From contig CM056381.1 in the NCBI GenBank assembly GCA_029718625.1, positions 53,314,157 through 53,378,156 of the forward strand: 64,000 nt of DNA. The letters run 5' to 3'. Positions within the stretch are counted from its first letter, which is position 1. Every line of letters starts with the position of its first letter. A model generated the notes under the pieces. It saw only the letters and a program-made list of their open reading frames with translations, was not told where the DNA came from and made no database searches. The stretch comes from Synaphobranchus kaupii (Eukaryota > Chordata > Actinopteri > Anguilliformes > Synaphobranchidae). This document shows, one piece after another, positions 14,101 through 27,400 of the stretch. Position numbers and translations under genes: made by a program.

Positions 14101-17100
14101 GCACAGTCATAGATATAGAACCATAGATATGACATGTCATGTAATGTAATAGTAATTTGGAATTCTGAAATGGAACAAACGGAGAATTTAGGTGAGCACA
14201 AAGTAAAGGATTCAACGATAGTTTGACTTGAAAAATGATGGTATAATCACTGAAAATAACCCCGATAGACTGTCGTCGTATTTTATTTGCTTTGGGTGCA
14301 CCTTGGAGTGTTTAAGTGCGTTTGGTAGTGGATGCTAATAGTTTCCTACGAGTTGCGCTAGCATTAGCAATGTGTGTATGTCCAAAAGAAGGGACAGCAT
14401 GGAATTATCTGAAAATGGTTTCCATCAATCAACTACATCATGGGTAAGTCGTAATTGAGACATTATGTCCAAAATTCTGAACTAACCCTTTAAAGTGATC
14501 TATCCATATCTACTGCATATCTGGCAGCAGAGTGATGGTTTGAGGCTTGTTTGATACCTCAGACCCTTGATGACTTACCGCCGTTTTACCAATCATGTAT
14601 TCCATACTGTTCCAGCATAATTTACAGCTAAATCTAGTCCCACCCCCCAATTCCCATAGAGATCCATTCAAATGCAGAGACATTACAGTATCGCTTGTAA
14701 GAGTACCAGAAAATAAGATATCAAGAGTCTTTTGATGTTGTTGGGTCACAGACATCAGGAAGTCATGGCATACCAAGGATATGCGACCAAATATTAAAAA
14801 ATTAAAGGCACGGTCAACTTAGTGTATGTAAACTTCTGACCCACTGGAATTGTGATATTGTGATTTAAGTTGATATTGATATTGTGATTTAAGTTAAATA
14901 ATTTGTCTTTAAACAATTGTTGGAAAATTACTTGTGTCATGCACAATGTAGATGTCCTAACTGACTTGCCAACACTATAGTTTGCTAACAAGAAATCTGT
15001 GGAGTGGTTAAAAATGAGCCTCAGTGTATGTAAACTTCCGACTTCAATTGTATGTGCACAGTGAGGTGGGGAACATCCTGCCACTCCCTCCCTCAGGTAT
15101 ACTACGCCCAATTTTGTATTACCAAATGGGAATCCCAGCCACAGTTTGAACTGACATAGTCAGGTTTTTATTCTGGACCATGGGGTGAGTCACTGCCCTA
15201 AGAGCTAGTGTTTTTAGCTGGATATGCCACCACCATGCGAGTAGATATAACATTAGGTTGGTGGAGATAGGACTGTCACCCATTGACAACAATAAAAGTG
15301 CAATACAATGTGACGTGGATAGCCGTATGTTTTTGTATGGTTTCCTCTGCCCATTGTGTGTACGTAGTCAGTTATTTAAAAGTTTTCTTTGATCCCGCAG
15401 TACCTGGAGCGCCCCCCCGGCGCGTGGAGGTGGAAGTTTTGAACTCTACGGCGATCATAGTGTCATGGCGCTCCCTGTTGTCAGGGCGACAGCATGGCCA
15501 GATCCGCGGCTACCAGGTGCATTATGTACGCGTGGAGAATGGGGAGTCGCGCGGCTTGCCCCGAATCAAGGACGTCATGCTCGCCGATGCTCAGGTGAGC
15601 TGACCCCAGCCACACCCGCGCTGGTTCTGCATTACAAACTGCTTTGGTATTACATGAGCTGACATTTTGACATTTTTTTCAAATACACAGTCGCACAGCC
15701 ATATCCAGGACATATTAATAGGCAAAAGGCACAGCCGCTAGGTACATCACAAAAGCTCTGGTTTAAGTCCGGTCAGATATCAGGTCGGCATCACAAAGAG
15801 AGAGCAACACAATGGCAAATTCAGAATTCAGAGCATCAACAATAAAATAAAAAAAATAAAAACATTTCACAGGGCTGCCTTCCCTGCAACCACTGAATTA
15901 TAAATGAACTCATCCCAATGGTTGATTTATGAAGCTTATGCCGACAAGACAAGGGGAAAATTGTTAAAAATAACTTTCCAAGTGCAACCGTGCACAGTCT
16001 CTGTAACTTACAGGCTAGAACTAAACGGAAAACAACTCTGGAGTCTACAGGAGACTCCGATGACAAATTCAGCTGTTTATGAGGAATCCATATGTGAAAG
16101 CTCAGAGCAAGCTAGCTTTCAGGCAAGCAGGCAAGCTGTGGAAAATGGTTTAACTGCATTTCTTTTAAGATAAATAGCAATTTGTCATCTCTATTTTATC
16201 TGCATTTGGATTTTTATTTTTATGTTCTTGCTTTGTTTATTATTTCACCATTGATTTTGACTGTGACAGCTTGAAGGTTGTACATGAGAGAGCAGGAAAA
16301 ACAAACAAACCAAAACCAGGAAATCTCCCAAGAACCAGCACCTGTTCTGCACATCATTGTTGTGCATGAATGTTTGATCGGCCAATCAGAGCCATTCCTG
16401 TCAGAAGGCAAATCTCCACAGCTGTTTTCTATCAAGGGATTTTCTTGTTGTTCTGTCAGTGCCTGTATACCTGCTCAGGTCTTTTCTTCCACGCCCCTCC
16501 TGCTGTCACACCTCACCCCCTCCCCCCCAAAGTTTTCTCTCACTTTCTGCTTTCTTCCTTCTTTTTCACCGCTCTCCCACACTTTCTCATGGGGGTTAGT
16601 GGGAAATGGATGACACTGCTGAATATGTGAGTATAGAGATTTTGGTGTACCCATACAACAGCCAAGCTGGGTATTGCATCAACCGGACTTTTGTTCAAGT
16701 CGGTCACTACGACCCATTTCGCCATAGTCTGACATTACAAACTGTGTTATTTGATTCACATTCTGAATCATGGCATTACTCTAAATATGCCTTTGCAGTC
16801 ACAAGCCTGCAATTGTGCTATGCTAATGAAGTCAGGTTTTTATTGCGTTTTCACAGTAGATGTGCAGCTAATAATCAGTGCTGAAGAAGACAGTGGAAGG
16901 AGATGCAATATCCACTGCTGTGTGTGCCAAAGCTAATGTGTGCTGTGTGCTGTGTTGATGGATTTATTAATTTAATTGTATTTGTTTGTGAGGCAAAGAA
17001 AGAGCATCCATTGCTTTAGCAGTGTACACTGAGTAGGGCCACTCACTCCCTAGATTTGCACTGGGGCATTGCTCTTTTTGTGACGCCATTTTGTTGTTAT

Positions 17101-18411
17101 TCTGCCTGGAAACAATCCAACAGTCACTTGTAGCAGACCTGTCGCTTGTACCAAACTCATCCTTTATCTTGAGCACCTGCAAGCATCCAGTATGGCTTCT
17201 CTCCACAGTACTTAACTATGCTTATGAATATATTTCATAAAATTATGGCATCTATGAACCCTCAGACAGAAGAACTAGACAAAATTAATTAGCTGAATTA
17301 ATTTGTGAGCACAATTTATTTTTCAAGCCTGTGATGTGTTTGCTTTTTAACATATTACAAAACCTTTTGGGACAGATTTAGCTTTTGGACAGCAGAGGAC
17401 AAATATGCAAAGATAAAGATTGCCTTAAAGTTCATGCCGTTCTGTTTCTCATTTGAAATTTTGTTTCTTTGAAATAAAGGCACAAGTGTTCTTATTCAAA
17501 GGCTCGATTGTGGCTGAGCATGGGATTCTGGGAGATAACACATTTGTACTAAAACATGTCCACATCCAAACTATGCATTGGTGCAGAAAATACTTAAAAA
17601 CTAAAAGAAAACAAAATAACACACACTATTATAATGCTCCCATGATATATATATTTTTTGTGTACATTGTTTCGATCCGCAACGACCCTCTTAGAGTAGT
17701 TTATAATAATACTTAAGAAATGTCCTAGTTTGGGCAGTACTTCCCCCAGCCCATCATTCCCAATAACAAGACTAGTCAGAGAGTGCAAAAGAATTCCAAC
17801 CCCTGCACAGTTTTCAGATTCAGTTGCCTCAGGGCTTGAAGCCGTGACATTTTTAAATAGCAATTCGCGTTTCTAATGTCGCACGTTGAGAAGAGTGAGC
17901 AAACATTATTTCTTCCTTTTGTTCAGGAAAGCCCAGACTAATGCGTGGCCTTTGAAAGCAGTGCTCTTTGTGTTTATTAACCTGCAGGAGATGATCATTG
18001 GGGGCCTGCAGCCTGACACCACCTACTCCATCACCGTGGCAGCGTACACCACCAAAGGAGATGGTGCTCGCAGCAAGCCCAAACTGGTGGTGACGAAGGG
18101 AGCAGGTTAGCACCAACAGTACTATCCTGTTTTATTCCTGAGATGCATGTCTCAACAGAACAAATATTAGCATCATTAGCATGCATAGAGCATCAAGTAG
18201 TTTAATGTGAAAGTAAAGTACAAATGCTGCTGGTAGTGGTAAGTGGTATACAAGTAGCCATTCAGTAACTCTAATGAGGGGACTGCCACAAATCACTGAA
18301 TAGCACTGCATTTATAAGAATTCATCTGATCATAATATAAAATGAGTGGAGTACAGGATACAATTCAATGTGTGGGAGGATATTGAGTTGTGTGTGTGTG
18401 TGCGTGTGCGT

Positions 18412-18455
<44 letters not shown>

Positions 18456-21400
18456 GTTTGTCGGTCATGGCCAAGAGATGTTTTAGACATGGATCAATAT
18501 GCATTTTTCCTCAGGGTCAAGGTGTGCCGTAATAGCTCCTGGAAGCGCCAGTGGTGCTGGCACTTTAGCAAAGAAGGGGTCCCAGTTATAGATCTCTGCT
18601 AATTCAATCATGGCTTCTCTGTGTGAGTGTAATCTAGCAATACATTAAAGATTCCTCTTCAAATCTGCTGCCATTAATCACATGCTGTGGGACTGTTGAT
18701 TAGTGTGATAATGGCACATGGGTGGAGGTATGAGCGCAGCCAAAGACGGGTAGCAGAGACAAAATGTAAGAGTCATTTAAAACTGCTACACATACAGTAG
18801 CAAGGTACGTCTGTGGCTCTCTGGATAAGATAAACTGTGCTCACTCGCTCACAGCATCACAGTAACAATCTTGCAGGTCTCTATGGGTTCTTGGGAAATG
18901 GCTCATAGCCACATTCAGACTCCACAGAGTTTTTAAAGATTAAATCTTTTTTTTTCTTTTCTGCGCTGTTCAGCAGATGGTCCCTGCAGGTTTTTTTGAT
19001 GTTAATATTACAGGAGCCAAAGAGGCTGGGAGCCTGAAGCCTTCTTTGAAAGGCCATCTAGGAAAGGTCATTGTGAATGTGTGGCGAGGCCGCGTAGTTT
19101 CTGCACAGCTCTGTGCTTCAGCGCCCCTCTGACAAGGCTGGGTTTTGACAGACGTGCCCATTGCAAGTGTCAGGCTGTGACAGGGAGGGAATGCTGGCTG
19201 TCAGTCTAGCAGCAGTCAGCCACATAGTGACCGGGAGACCCCCCCTCCCTCAAAGGGCTCAACTCCTCCAATTAAATTAAACCAATGAAAGGTTTTATTA
19301 GCACATTTATGTTTATTATGCTTAAAAAGTAAAAATCCCTCTTTCTATGAGAGTTTGCACTTTGCCATCGGAATAAATTATACAGTTACACTGTGATATT
19401 AGTTCATTCCTGATAATAGTAATTAATGCATTTTTGATATGATTCAAGTTGCAAGCATTATAAAATTTAAATTATTATAAAAGTAAATTTACCAATTAGT
19501 AATGCATGTGTATGTATTACATGTGTACATTGTATGAATAGAACTGGCACTGTAAAGTCATTCCATTAGCCTAGAATTTGTACCTTATGCTATACAATCA
19601 ATAGTCAGGCATGTGTACAATTTGACCCAAGGACAACACTGCTTTTAAGAATAATGAAAGAAAAAAACAACACTTTCAAATAAATAATAGCAGAGAATCA
19701 TAGTGAGCTCCTGAGTTTTTGAACTTTACATTTCTGAGGAGAGAACAACACATTGTTGGAAAACATTGATCAGTAATTCCCTTTTGGCGCACACACAGTA
19801 GCGTATCTTTGATCATTGAAATTATTTGAAGTGAATACAGAATCCAATTTAGTAAAAATAGTTTACTCGTCATAAAGATAAACATTTTATCTTGAAGGGA
19901 TAAAATGCTACCATCTGACATCCTGTAACATCTCAAGCTTTGAACGGAAAGTACAATAATGGCTAGTGGAAAACCTAATTCACAAAATTACATTTTCATC
20001 AGCATTCAGAATCTGACGTTTTTATGGTGTGCACAAATGTCCTTGTTGCTGAGAATTAATGAATGCTGGGATCAACAGCTCACAACCCATGTTGGCTGTT
20101 CTCCCCCTCACTTCTACATTATGTCATTCTATCAGCATTTTTGTTGTGTGTATTCAAAATCTCCCCACCCCTTCACAAAATCTTAGAAACACCACTGCCT
20201 TTCTCGTCGAGGATTTAGTTTTACTCATTTTGTGCCGGGACAATATGAAAATGAAAACGGCTTGTTATTCGGTATTTTAGCTGCTTCTTAAAAAACCTGC
20301 TATTCTTTCACTGGAATAAAAGGGAACAAGGATTCTCCTGCAGTGATATAATGGTGCAATTTACATCAGATCATATGCATCCAGCATTTTAGTGCCATGC
20401 AGCGAGCCGAAATGTTTGGAACGGTCGCGGACTGCAAAAATTGTTCTGGCAAGTCCGTGGCAGTTTGCTTGGTCTAGATAGCGTCTTCCACTGCCATTAT
20501 AGACAGGCAGAAAGATTAATTCCTTCTTTTCCCTGTGATGGTCTCTCCATTGAACATGTGGAATTTCTGTGGGGGCAGGTACAGGGCATGTGTACAGAAT
20601 TTTGTGATTTGTGTGTAGCATTTCTGGTCTAGGGACTGGTTCTATATCTTTTTAATGACAAGGATATGGGTAGCTGGAGTCTGGGCTGTGTGTTTTGTGT
20701 GTGTGTGCATGTGCACATGTTTGTGTGTTGGTAAGGAGGGACTTATGAACTGGAGCAGTTTTCCTGTTGCTATCCATCAAGGAGTGAGACTCGCGTCTAT
20801 TGTGAAGCACGTCTCCCATCACCAGCTCTATCTTACTGACAGAGTTTCTGCTGGAGAGTGATGGGAAGAGGGAGGTAATCCAGCCCCAAGAGCTGTAATA
20901 TGCTGGAATAGTCCGTACTCACACCGAGCCATTAAAGTGAAATGGAGGCGGTTCAGGTCCTAAACCATTACAGGAGTGGGGCAGTGGCAGGTCAGATGAA
21001 ATTTGAAAGGCCTGGCCTTTACAAGCAGGCATTATGATGCAATGACAAGCCTGGTCTTTAGAGCTCATATGGTTGGCGTGCGGTCTGTGTAGTAACAGAG
21101 ATGTGCTTCTCCTCCCTCTCCTATCCGCAGTCCCAGGTCCGCCGCCCCTGTCGGTCACCCGGGAGATGGGGACCACCGCGGTGGTGCAGTGGCGGCCCCC
21201 CGAGGCAGGCGCCCCCGGCCTGGAGGTGCAGGGGTACCGTCTGCAGTTCGGGCGCAAGGACGTGACCCCTCTGGCCACGCTGGAGTTCACTGCTCAGGAG
21301 CAGGAGTACACCGTCAGTAACGTGCACCGGGGCGCCACCTACGTCTTCAAGATCTCGGCCAAGAGCCGCTCGGGGTTCGGGGAGGAGGCCTGGCGGGAGC

Positions 21401-24400
21401 TGACCGTCCCCGAGGAGGTGCCCAAGGGCTACCCCCAGATATCGGAGGGCTCCAACGCCACCTGCTGCTCGATGCAGCTCTCCTGGCTGCCCCCCATGCT
21501 GGCGGAGCGCAATGGCGCCATCACAGAGTACACGCTGGCATATAAAGAGGCGGGCAGCACCGCCGGCCCCCGCGAACTGACTCTCCCGGCTAGCGAGTCC
21601 GGCTACATGCTCAACAGCCTCAACCCTGACTCGGTGTACGAAGTGAAAATTCGCGCGCACACCAGTGTAGGTCCAGGGCCCTACAGCCCTCCTATGCAGT
21701 ATCAAACGCTGGCCTTCCAGACAGGTAGGGTATGCTTGTTTTCTTTTCTTGGGGAAAACACACAGAAATGACAGCAACCAAGCCACCACCAGCACCAAAA
21801 CAAAAACTAAAGCAAAATAATGTATGCAGGACACTCACTTCACTAAACCAAAGGTAAAAGTCAGTAAGACACAGACCCATTGAGAGGGATGAGGCCTCAT
21901 GTTAGAGGTAAGTGTTGACTTAGCAGACATATCTCCGCCAGTCTCTACCAGTACACTCACTACACGCTGCTTCACGCACACCCTGTATGCCAAGGTAGGC
22001 TCTCTGCTTTTTCACTTCATGTTTATTTATTTATTTATTAAATTTTTAATTTATATTCTTTTAAATGTACTATAAACCCCCACGTTAGGAAGGTGTGCGG
22101 CATGGCATCCCAAGATGCACTGCTTCCCACTGTGGCATGCTTCTGTGCCAGTCTGTCATTGTTCTTTCACCATTCATGCTGGCAGTGCCTGCCCAGGCTT
22201 GTTTGAACAACTCAATCGAAACAACACAATCGGACATGCTTCATTTTTATTGGCATTGCAGCTTCAACATGAAAATGACAGAGGCGATGTCGTGGCTTAC
22301 GGAGCGGCACTGCCACTCGGCGAAGCCAGCGTGTGAATACGTCCCCATGTGTCCGTGTCAAAGACTACGTGTTTTATGTTTAACCTGATGCCATTGCCCT
22401 CCTCCCACAAACCCCCCACAGCAAACACAGCGCACCGAGGGAGCCCCCATGGAATGGAACCACGCCGTCTCTTCTCTCCACGCCTGCTTTGTTCAGGACG
22501 CGTCAACCAATTTGTTTTGTCTTTTTGTTTCTGTTTTTCCAAAAGACGTCCCGAGGAACTTTACCGTGAAGTTTGTGACGAAGACTTCGGTGTTGCTGAG
22601 CTGGGAGTTCCCGGAGAGCAAATACCCCTACCGCTTCACGGTTAGTGCCGCAACCGACACAGTCATCTTCCCCTCCACCAGCAGGTGTACTCAGGTCACA
22701 GCTTCTTCATTCCAGATTCAGGGATAAGGGAACCTTACTTCGGGGTTCGCAGGTTGCAAAATTGCATCTACAGTTGACGAACACAATTAGAATACCTATA
22801 CAGATTTCAGTTAAATATCCAGCTGTAGAAACATGGGCAAGATTCAAAATGCTAGCCATGGATAAGAGGAATTATGAATGATTACATCTTTTAAGATATA
22901 GAGGTGTATAGATTAAAGCGATTACTCATGATTCTTTTCCCATGAATCAAACAGCTCATGTTGCACTTGCAGCTTCACTTTAATTGTGCGTGATCCATGT
23001 TTCTTCCTGCATGTGTCTTAATATTTAAATTTCCTCCTCAGGTGGAATACAGTCGCCAGAAAATCGACGTAGACGCCAGGCTGAGGAAAGCATTGCTGAC
23101 AAACCTTCGGCCGAACACAACCTACGACTTCAAGATCACCAGCCCGGAGGGCAACTTGGGGGGGCTGCGTCACCGCATCCACGCCAGGACCGCCCCCCAA
23201 ATTCTCACCAGGAAGCCTGAGCTGGACCATAACCACGACCTAGAGCCTACCCTTACCCTGATCCTGCCCCCACTGGAGAAACGGGACATAATCAAGTAAG
23301 CGGAAGCCACAACCACGCACACATTAACACGCATGATGTGCATAATCACTCACACACATACAGAAACCTACACACACGCACGCTCACGTGCACACGCGCC
23401 ACAGACGCACCTTCAAAGATTCTAATCTGCACCCTTTCCATATGCTAGAGGCTCAACAACAAAATCAATGGATTGGAGATTGATTGACAGCAGTTTAGAG
23501 CTATGTGACGTGACACGGAGACAGTAGTAATGTCACGGTGGGAAGTTTTGACATGTAACCGTGAAGCATTTGATTGACAATGTGCTATCCTTCCAGGAAC
23601 ATCTATGTGGTGGTAGTTCCTCTGAAAAAAGGAAGAGGGCTCATCAGGCACATCAAGAGCCCAGAGGAGATTGACCTGGATGAGGTGAGCACAATTGGAA
23701 TGTCTATTTAGCATTAAATCATCAAATTAGAGCATTACATCATCGGTTTACAGCATTACTCCGTGGAAAAATAAGTCCGGAAAAGTGATTCATCCACACC
23801 CACTGCATATCTGGTGTCAGAGTGATGGTTTGAGGCTTGTTTGATACCGCAGACCCTTGATGACTTACAGCCATTTTGCCAACCCTCTGTTTCATACTGC
23901 ACCAGCGTAATTTACACCCGAATCTAGCCCCCCCCCCATTCCTATAGAGATCCATTCTAATGCACAGAGGTTATCACTTGTACCTGAAAATAAGATATCA
24001 AGAGTCTTTTGATGTTGTTGGGTCACAGACATCAAAACATAATGCCATGCAAAGGATATTTAACCAAATACTAAACATGGCTACTTTATTGTACATTATG
24101 TTAATTTGTCCCAATAGTTTAGTGTTATAATTGCTAAATGGTGAATCAAATATTTATACAAATAACCTCTAATAAAAGCTGAAAATCTGTACCATAACTA
24201 TGAATGGTTTGATTTCAAATCTGCCGTATAAAGCCAAATGAAGAGGAAATGCTTCCTTGTCGCAATGCTTATGTAGGGCACTGTATATATCAGAGAGCTT
24301 GCTTTGTTTCAGAGAAAGCACCATACTGATGTATTGTCAATTCTCTCCACGGACCATGTAATAAAAAGTGCCTTATCACAGCAATCCTTCCAAACTCAGA

Positions 24401-27400
24401 GTGGATTATATTTTTTCCGCGACACTATTTTCAGTTCCAGATCTATCTCTGTTGGCTAATGAGCATTTTAATGCTATCAGTCAGTAGAGAGCCACAGTAG
24501 TTTAAAAATGTAAATGTTTAACTTTCTGATTGCTAGTCGCGGTAATGTGGATAATAAAATTCTCTCACACACTCTTTCTCAACCTCCCTCGCTCTTTTTC
24601 ACCTTGTCTTTCTCCCTCCCTCCCACTCTTTTGCTCCTCTGTCCCCTCAGCTCTTGAAAGACAGCAGTCAAAAGCAGCGCTACAGCAGGACCTCGCGGCA
24701 TCGGAGGCAGGCGGACCCTCGTAAGCCGTACATCGCTGCCAGCTTCAAACCCTCCACCCTGCCCAGCTTCTTTACCCTGGGAAACCAGGCCGAGTACAAC
24801 GGCTATGAGAACCGGGCCCTCGAACCCGGGCAGGAATACGTCTTCTTCCTCCTGGCGGAGCTCAATACTACCGCTGGGGTATGTTCTACCCCTGTCATAA
24901 TTATGCTTCCTCACAGTCATAAAAGCTGAGAAGTTCACACAAGACACTGTTCCCTTAAAATGAAGCAGATGACCCTCATATCATGCGTGTTGTGTCCTAT
25001 CATGCATCTGCAATGACACGCCGAGGGTTTTATTTTGTACACGGTTGAGTCAGCCTGGAGACTCATTTTGTGTATGTGCGTGTGTGTGTGTAGAAGATGT
25101 ATGTGGCCAGCCCCTACACGGACTCGGTCATTGCTCCAGATGTGGACCCACTGCCCATGGATGGAGGGGATGGGCTGATCTGGGTGGTGGGGCCTGTTCT
25201 TGCTGTGGTCTTCATCATCTGCATTGTCATCGCCATTCTCCTGTACAAGAAGTGAGTGCATGGACTTCCATGGAGTGGGCAGGGGGGGAATTGGGATTGT
25301 GGGGTCATATTCAGACATATTCAGTTAGTCAAGATAGAAGGTTGATTGGCCTGTTTTATTTTATTTTTTAAGGCTGAGGTCTGGGATACAAAGGTTGTCC
25401 ACACCTTGATGGAATTTAATGGATATTTATTGTATACAACTATACTAGCACAAGGCTTTTCTTTCTTTAATGCATATACATACCGTACACTCCAACTTTC
25501 CATTGTATCTCAAGACAATTTATGCAACCTGGTGAAGATACAAAAAAAAATCTGAAACTTTTTATATGTTTGTAGAGTTATATACTGATGTCGCTGTAGT
25601 ATAAAAGGGATAGTTTATTTTCTTGAGTTATTATTGATTATTTCAGTTTTAGTGTATGTTTTTGATTGGGATTCAGCTGAAAAGCTAAATTCCATATTCC
25701 ATTCCATATTCCGTGGTACTCTTTACCTGCACCGGAGTTTAGCCAATGAGAACAAATGTCTAAGTCATGTGAGACCTCAAATGTTGTATAAACTTGCTGG
25801 ACACTCTTACTAGTGGGAGGAGTTTGGCAGACTTAAAACTTTCATGGCCAGTCCATCTTGGGTCTGCCCCAGCTACATAAGCTTTAGCCATTGCCTTGAT
25901 AGACTCTACAAGGCTCTACATAGACTTTTCTACTTATATGTGTTCATCTATTTACATACTTATTTGTCTGTGTTGCTCCCGGATTATCCACGGAAGCAGC
26001 AAACCTGACAGGTAAGGCTAAGCTGTGGTGTTGAATAAGTGGATAAAAAATACAATATTGACCAACAAGTAGTGATATCCTACCTTACGTTGAGTCTGTT
26101 TGAGAAGTGGTGCATGGTCAAGTTGTGCATGCATGTTTGTGTTTGTGTCTATGTTTATCAGTTCTGTGAAATCTCAGCTTTTCTGTCTTTTCGCCATCAC
26201 TTTAGTCTCTTGATGGCCATTTTCTTATTTCGTCTCTGAAGCAGCAAACGGAAGGATGCAGAACCCCGCAACAAATGCCCCCTGAACAATGCCGAGATCG
26301 CAGCACACCATCCCACTGACCCTGTTGAGATGAGACGCATCAACTTCCAGACCGCAGGTACAAACACACCCGGGTGGTCCTGTGCTCATTCGTCCAGCCC
26401 CGTTGTAGATAAGATATTTTTTTAAAATTACTGCAGCAAGGCCTGTCGGTAAGCACTCTATCCATGTCTAATAAGTCTAAAGTTGACAGCAGATGCATAC
26501 AATAGCGGCAATAGGTTTAATACAGTAGCACTGTGCAGTGTGTGGGTGTAGCAGAGAAAATGTCAATACAAGACTGACAGCCCTGAAGGTATCGATCACC
26601 TGCATTTCTCCCTCCGTGCTGTTCATTCATTACTTTTATCTTCATCAGATAAGCTACAACTGCACAACAACTGATGGGAAAAACATTAAACATCACAGAG
26701 ACTGTGTCACAATAATTGACTGCCATTTGCACAGATGGGGTATTTTCAGACCAATGGAATTATGCAGTCCGGAGCAAAGTTTGGAGAGGGCAAGTCCAGA
26801 AGGATGTATACGGAGAACAATATGCAGGAGTCCAGAGGGATGTGTAGAGAGGGCAATATGCAAGAGTCCTGAGGGATGTGTAGAGAGGGCAATATACAAG
26901 AGTCCAGAGGGATGTGTAGAGAGGGCAATATGCAAGAGTCCAGAGGGATGTGTAGAGAGGGCAATATGCAAGAGTCCAGAGGGATGTGTAGAGAGGGTAA
27001 TATGCAAGAGTCCAGAGGGATGTGTAGAGAGGGCAATATGCAAGAGTCCAGAGGGATGTGTAGAGAGGACAATATGCAAGAGTCCAGAGGGATGTGTAGA
27101 GAGGGTAATATGCAAGAGTCCAGAGGGATGTGTAGAGAGGGCAATATGCAAGAGTCCAGAGGGATGTGTAGAGAGGGCAATATGCAAGAGTCCAGAGGGA
27201 TGTGTAGAGAGGGCAATATGCAAGAGTCCAGAGAGATGTGTAGAGAGGGCAATATGCAAGAGTCCAGAGGGATGTGTAGAGAGGGCAATATGCAAGAGTC
27301 CAGAGGGATGTGTAGAGAGGGCAATATGCAAGAGTCCAGAGGGATGTGTAGAGAGGGCAATATGCAAGAGTCCAGAGGGATGTGTAGAGAGGGCAATATG

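Larger units (their letters stand above)
13066..15400 (+). other. ptprs intron between FN4 and FN5
   Basis: Non-coding. The 3' part is packed with transposon debris: a TTAA-type right end reaching 14493, a dispersed repeat at 14493-14797 and a Tc1 end at 14803-15050. The first kilobase (13066-14100) shows nothing recognisable. Confidence 0.8.

Noticed and set aside
21121..21834. 237-codon minus-strand open frame
   Set aside because: Antisense shadow of the GC-rich FN6-FN7 exon, whose sense frame matches PTP-sigma.
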